Source: Taibaiella sp965229095
Lineage (GTDB): Bacteria > Bacteroidota > Bacteroidia > Chitinophagales > Chitinophagaceae
Length of the DNA: 64,000 bases
Assembly: GCA_965229095.1 (NCBI GenBank)
Contig: OZ245855.1
Coordinates: 1,550,001-1,614,000, forward strand
Reading direction: 5' to 3'
Part shown: positions 60,542 through 64,000 of the stretch, in pieces
Layout of the letters: every line of letters starts with the position of its first letter
Numbering within the stretch: the stretch's first letter is position 1
Notes under the pieces: model-generated
What the model saw: the letters and a program-made list of their open reading frames with translations, nothing else
Told to the model about the DNA's origin: nothing
Databases searched by the model: none
Translations under genes and position numbers: made by a program

Positions 60542-60564
60542 AGGCGGTATCGCTTCAGGGTTTG

Positions 60565-60572
60565 CAAATTTA
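60565..60572 (-). promoter_or_regulatory. -7 element, tssG-tssN-tssK transcription unit
   Basis: TAAATTTG on the minus strand fits TAnnTTTG, 23 bases upstream of the tssG start. Confidence 0.45.
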
Positions 60573-60703
60573 GTATTCTATCTGTAAATCTATGTGTTTT
60601 CACACATTCCGGGACAAAAGCCGGCTTACCTGTTTTACCTGGTGTTATGCCTTCCAAAAAACAACAAAACATTATTATTAAAAATAGTAGTTTCTTTGCA
60701 AAA

Positions 60704-61285
60704 ATGACTAATAGAGTTGTAATTATAAACGCATTTGAGCCTGCCGATTTTTTTATCACGCAGTTATCCAAAGAGTATGAACGCACATTGAAAGAGCGGA
60801 ACATTGCTCCCGAGATACTGTTTGTCAATAACATGAATTTTTCATTCACGCCATTTCCCGAACAATACGCTTTCGATACGCTGGAATATGATCTGCAAAA
60901 ATGTGTAAAGGCCATTAAAAATGCTTCTACAGTTGCTTTCTTTACTTCTACCCGGAAAGATAAGCCTATGCCTATTTTCAGGCAGCTCGTTTCCCGCTTG
61001 TTCCACCTCAAATCGGGGATGATCAACAACGATATCTGGGGAAACGTAAGTGCCTACAGCAAAGTGCTCCGGATAATAACGGTGCTGGACGATCCGGAAA
61101 TATGGAAAGAGTTTCACAACGGTAAAAACAGATCTGTAGTGCCGATGCCCAAAATATCCTTTGGCTTGTTTGGCTTCGGACAGGTGTACAGCCGCACTTT
61201 CGGCTACCTGAAAGAAAGCGATGTGCTGAACAGCTATGCCCAAAAATCGTTAAAGGCCATGCGGGATATGGCCGAAAAAGACTGA
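60704..61285 (+). CDS. Flavodoxin-fold NAD(P)H oxidoreductase-like protein
   Basis: 193 residues from MTNRVVIINAFEPADFFITQ. The beta-alpha pattern resembles NAD(P)H:quinone reductase/flavodoxin-like proteins, with EYDLQKCVKAIKNASTVAFF and KPMPIFRQLVSRLFHLKSGM in the positions of the flavin and metal-binding loops, but the classical W/G motifs are missing. It stands between tssC and tssG on the opposite strand and has no known T6SS role. A near-consensus TTTCTTTG lies 5 bases before the ATG. Confidence 0.65.
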   Translation: MTNRVVIINAFEPADFFITQLSKEYERTLKERNIAPEILFVNNMNFSFTPFPEQYAFDTLEYDLQKCVKAIKNASTVAFFTSTRKDKPMPIFRQLVSRLFHLKSGMINNDIWGNVSAYSKVLRIITVLDDPEIWKEFHNGKNRSVVPMPKISFGLFGFGQVYSRTFGYLKESDVLNSYAQKSLKAMRDMAEKD

Positions 61286-61356
61286 CATTGCTATACCCCA
61301 AGGTACTATTCTACCCCATATCAAAGACACTCCAAAGCATTATCCTTTTATAAAAG

Positions 61357-61390
61357 CGTAAAAACCGGAAACCCGGTTCCGGTTTTTACG
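61357..61390. terminator. Bidirectional terminator after tssC
   Basis: CGTAAAAACCGGAA, six-base loop, and the exact complement with T and A runs at both sides. It lies between the convergent flavodoxin-like gene and tssC. Confidence 0.85.
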
Positions 61391-61415
61391 ATGAGATATG
61401 CTGTAAGCCCTAAGC

Positions 61416-62795
61416 TTAGCTTTGCTTGTATTCCGAATTCCACTCGTTGCCATCATCTCCTTTGTGGCCGTCCAGCTTGATCACAAAGCTTTTGGCAGGG
61501 AAATAAGGGGTAAGGTGGATATCCAGCCAGATACGGTCTTTGTCTTTTTCGTCCTGCTCGAAGCGGTCGATCCTGAATTTCTCGATCAGCCTTCCGGGCC
61601 CTTTAATGCTGTCCAGGTAGTTGATGATCTGGGAACGCAGATCAGCCTCTGTTTTGGGGCTCCAGTTTTCAAATGCCCTCCGGTTCAGGAAGTCGAACAG
61701 TACTTTGGTCACGTAGTCGAATACGCGAACTACCGAATAGGTTTGCAGGCCTATATTGTCTCCATTAAACAGCGTTTTGGCAGAGAAGGCCATTACCTTT
61801 CCATATTCGCTTACCATGGGTACCAGCCCTATTTTTTCCAGGTGGGATATTTCCGATTTTTTAAGTTTGAACCGTACCGCATCCACTTCATTCATGCTAC
61901 CATGCTTTTTACCGGCCGTAACCTGGCTCATAAGCGTATAGTGCATTTTACCTGCAAGCGAACTGGACGGAGGCAGGAACACATCTTCTTCTTCCCCAAT
62001 TTCTTCTTCCTTGCCACGACCTACCAGGTAGTTGCAGGTCATAATCACATTGCTCCGATGCAACTCACCTCCCGTAAGGTTGGCATTTTCAAACATCTCC
62101 ACCACATCGTCGGGTTTATCCAGATTGATGAAGTCGGTAACCAGCATCACCTTATTGTCGTTGGCTACTTTAGCCCATTTTTCCACTACCTTATTGGCGC
62201 CCAGGTACCCGGGAATTACCAGCAGGGAATAGTTGTCGCGCAGATCCAGGCGATCGTAGTTTTGTTTCAGCTCGGCAGCAATATGGTCCATGAAATACGT
62301 GTTGTCCAGGTCTTTCATCTGGTCCAGCGAAGCATTGAGCAGGACTACGTTTTTAACCTTATCGGATTCGGTATTTTTATAGAACTGGGATACGGTCCTG
62401 TAAGCGGTTTCCAGGGCCCTTGTGGTTTCCAGGGTATGCTTCAGGTTTTCTTTCATGGATTGTTCGGCCGCTTCCGCCGATGTTTTGCATTTTTCAGCCA
62501 TCTGGCTTACATCGGTACCGCCCGCAAGCACATCGATCCAAAGGTTGAGGGTTTGCAACAGGTCTTCCCGCTCTTTGCTTTTATCGTTATCGTTGAGGAA
62601 AATTTCTTTTCTTGCCTTGCGTTCCGGGTTTACATTGGCGATACCGTCTACACAGCTTTCCAGGAAGGTAAAGCCCCCTGCTTTCGCAAGCTTTGCCAGC
62701 GATTCCTTTAATCCGGCGCCTGTCTGTTTCGCCTGTACCGCCGCTTCCGCCTGTTGCGCTGGTTGTGCAGATTCGTTTAATTTAGTCGTAGACAT
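61416..62795 (-). CDS. tssC: T6SS sheath large subunit TssC (VipB/IglB)
   Basis: 459 residues. FTFLESCVDGIANVNPERKA, WIDVLAGGTDVSQMAEKCKT and VKNVVLLNASLDQMKDLDNT are the Bacteroidota TssC (DUF5458-type) blocks, with LVIPGYLGANKVVEKWAKVA and FDYVTKVLFDFLNRRAFENW towards the C-terminus. It assembles with TssB into the contractile sheath. It starts 24 bases after tssB. Confidence 0.94.
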   Translation of the reverse strand: MSTTKLNESAQPAQQAEAAVQAKQTGAGLKESLAKLAKAGGFTFLESCVDGIANVNPERKARKEIFLNDNDKSKEREDLLQTLNLWIDVLAGGTDVSQMAEKCKTSAEAAEQSMKENLKHTLETTRALETAYRTVSQFYKNTESDKVKNVVLLNASLDQMKDLDNTYFMDHIAAELKQNYDRLDLRDNYSLLVIPGYLGANKVVEKWAKVANDNKVMLVTDFINLDKPDDVVEMFENANLTGGELHRSNVIMTCNYLVGRGKEEEIGEEEDVFLPPSSSLAGKMHYTLMSQVTAGKKHGSMNEVDAVRFKLKKSEISHLEKIGLVPMVSEYGKVMAFSAKTLFNGDNIGLQTYSVVRVFDYVTKVLFDFLNRRAFENWSPKTEADLRSQIINYLDSIKGPGRLIEKFRIDRFEQDEKDKDRIWLDIHLTPYFPAKSFVIKLDGHKGDDGNEWNSEYKQS

Positions 62796-62819
62796 ATATT
62801 AAGTTCGGTTTTTGAAAAG

Positions 62820-63272
62820 TTATTTATTGGTTTCCAGTTCGGCTGCTACATTCCTCAGCACATCGATCAATGCCGCTTTGGTTTCGGGATTGGCCAGCAT
62901 GGTCTGCAGTATTTTGTTGGATTTTAATTGCTTCATGATTTTGTTGTATTGCTCCTGCTGGATCTTCAGTTTATTCAGGAAGTCGCTTTGACGCACAATA
63001 CCTTTGGGCGTGAAGTCGTCCAGGCGGCCAAACTTCATCGTTTCATTGGTCGAAACACCTTCACTATCGGTCATGGTTACATCAATAGTGGGTTTAAAAT
63101 ACCGGAACACTTCATCGATAGTAGTCAATCCTGAAATCAGTTCCGGTTGAATAGGTTCCTCATCTGTCAGCTGAGAGACAAGCAGGGTCTTATTTTGCTG
63201 TATCTCGTTGATCGCTTCGTTAGCGTCCACTTTGATTTCATTGCCGCCAACCTCGTAATTGAACGTAGCCAT
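62820..63272 (-). CDS. tssB: T6SS sheath small subunit TssB (VipA/IglA)
   Basis: 150 residues from MATFNYEVGGNEIKVDANEA. An upstream in-frame ATG at 63380 would add 36 basic residues with no family match. FGRLDDFTPKGIVRQSDFLN is the conserved TssB block (L-x-D-F-x-P-x-x-I/V), and the C-terminal LRNVAAELE helix is the usual TssB end. Binds TssC. Own promoter at 63422-63429. Confidence 0.93.
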   Translation of the reverse strand: MATFNYEVGGNEIKVDANEAINEIQQNKTLLVSQLTDEEPIQPELISGLTTIDEVFRYFKPTIDVTMTDSEGVSTNETMKFGRLDDFTPKGIVRQSDFLNKLKIQQEQYNKIMKQLKSNKILQTMLANPETKAALIDVLRNVAAELETNK

Positions 63273-63421
63273 ATGGTCTGTTTTTTGTAATGATAGAATA
63301 GTTTTATTGTTGTGTTTCCGGTTTGTTCTTTTTCCAACTAAAGCAAACCATTTGCTTTTGATCGCATCCCAAATCTGCATTGCTATGGTTTAGGTCTTAT
63401 GCTATACAACTGAATTGAACC

Positions 63422-63429
63422 CAAAACTA
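63422..63429 (-). promoter_or_regulatory. -7 element for tssB-tssC
   Basis: TAGTTTTG on the minus strand fits TAnnTTTG, about 150 bases before the tssB start and 44 bases past the tssH stop. Confidence 0.45.
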
Positions 63430-63472
63430 TATTTTAAAAATTTCTAATAACGATAAATAAAGTTAAATTATT

Positions 63473-64000
63473 CTAGCTTTTCCAGATCAGGTCGCCGTTT
63501 TCATTATGCCTTACTTCTATTTTATCGCCCGAGTTGATCTCGCCGGCAACGATCATTCTCGAAATCGGCCTTCTGATCCTTTGTCTTATAATACCCACGA
63601 TCTGCCGTGCACCGTATTTCGGGTCAAAGTTGCTGAGGGCAAGCATCTTCTGTGTTTCGGGAGCAATGATGAGTTCAATATTTTTCTTCTTCAACACTTC
63701 GAGCAGACTACGCATCTGAATACTGAAAATCTGAACGGCCATATCTTCCGTAACCGGTCCGAACGGGATAATTTCGGTAATACGTCCCAGGAATTCGGGA
63801 CGGAACTTGCCCGTCATCCGTTCCATCAGCTCATTGGAAGCGGGGATCTTTCCCTGCTCAAATTCGGTAACAATAAAATCACTGCCTACATTGGAGGTAA
63901 ATAAAATAAGGGCATTGCTGAAATCACCTTCCTTACCCAACTTATCGTGGATATGCCCTTCATCCATAATCTGAAGGAACACGTCGAACACCGATTGGTG
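63473..64000 (-). CDS. tssH: T6SS disassembly ATPase TssH/ClpV (C-terminal part)
   Basis: The frame is open to the right edge, so only the last 175 residues are seen. HQSVFDVFLQIMDEGHIHDK and FSNALILFTSNVGSD (sensor 1) are typical of the second AAA+ domain of Clp ATPases; FRPEFLGRITEIIPFGPV carries the arginine finger and FDPKYGARQIVGIIRQRI the sensor 2 Arg. In the T6SS context this is ClpV, which takes apart the contracted sheath. tssB follows with its own promoter. Confidence 0.88.
   Translation of the reverse strand, partial: HQSVFDVFLQIMDEGHIHDKLGKEGDFSNALILFTSNVGSDFIVTEFEQGKIPASNELMERMTGKFRPEFLGRITEIIPFGPVTEDMAVQIFSIQMRSLLEVLKKKNIELIIAPETQKMLALSNFDPKYGARQIVGIIRQRIRRPISRMIVAGEINSGDKIEVRHNENGDLIWKS

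Noticed and set aside
61422..62711. Long open frame antisense to tssC
   Set aside because: It lies wholly within tssC, whose family motifs are clear, and the antisense product has no recognisable domain. It is a codon-bias shadow.
36271..64000. Prophage or extracellular contractile injection system instead of T6SS
   Set aside because: TssF, TssG, TssK, TssN, Hcp, VgrG and a ClpV-type ATPase are all present; no capsid, portal, terminase, integrase or tail-tape gene was seen.

Overview
The window looks like chromosome from a Bacteroidota bacterium, most likely Chitinophagales or Sphingobacteriales. The grounds are a type IX secretion sorting tail, SusC-like TonB receptor architecture, A-rich leaders without clear Shine-Dalgarno sites, repeated TAnnTTTG promoter elements, a YtxJ bacilliredoxin, LytS/LytTR sensing with a beta-propeller input, and a type VI secretion system of the Bacteroidota class (T6SSiii). 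The genus cannot be fixed by reading alone.

Bases 1-36250 are mostly housekeeping and accessory metabolism. They hold a HupE-type membrane protein plus TonB receptor, two AraC regulators, a LuxR/DUF4199/VOC group, 6-phosphogluconolactonase and an orphan ABC ATPase. Next come a divergent DUF763/UPF1-like helicase pair, an isolated unknown gene at 11303-12271, and an ArsR-controlled MFS exporter with two matching operator palindromes. A second ArsR-SRPBCC-DoxX operon runs into small stress-type genes. Further right are an SDR/AraC pair, an AT-rich island of two unknown genes (20485-21352), a clan AA aspartic-protease-like secreted protein, lipoproteins, a T9SS cargo protein, smpB, tRNA-Cys, a nucleoside phosphorylase, PBP1C and a two-component pair.

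Bases 36271-64000 are a T6SSiii locus that runs off the right edge. The core genes seen are tssH (clpV, partial), tssB, tssC, tssG, tssN, tssK and tssF, with two hcp-vgrG cassettes. The cassettes are clear duplicates: the two Hcp proteins are about 91 percent identical and share promoter sequence. Each vgrG is followed by its own toxin island. Island 1 is vgrG1, a putative adaptor, a PAAR-like (DUF4280) PoNe DNase, a PoNi immunity gene and a further small gene. Island 2 is vgrG2, a papain-like cysteine-protease toxin candidate with a membrane immunity candidate, a second putative adaptor, and a 1432-residue DUF4280 / GH19 / NlpC-P60 peptidoglycan toxin followed by lipoprotein and periplasmic immunity candidates. 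tssF lies between the islands on the opposite strand. TssE and the TssO/P/Q/R proteins are not seen and may lie beyond the right edge.

The most novel point is a pair of divergent ~300-residue proteins (39066-39950 and 51704-52648), each directly upstream of a DUF4280-headed toxin. They share weak but collinear motifs and are proposed here as an undescribed family of T6SSiii effector adaptors or chaperones. Regulatory structure of interest includes hairpin terminators between each hcp and its vgrG, a 28-base element shared by both hcp promoters, and a 5-prime leader hairpin on a 27-residue membrane peptide.
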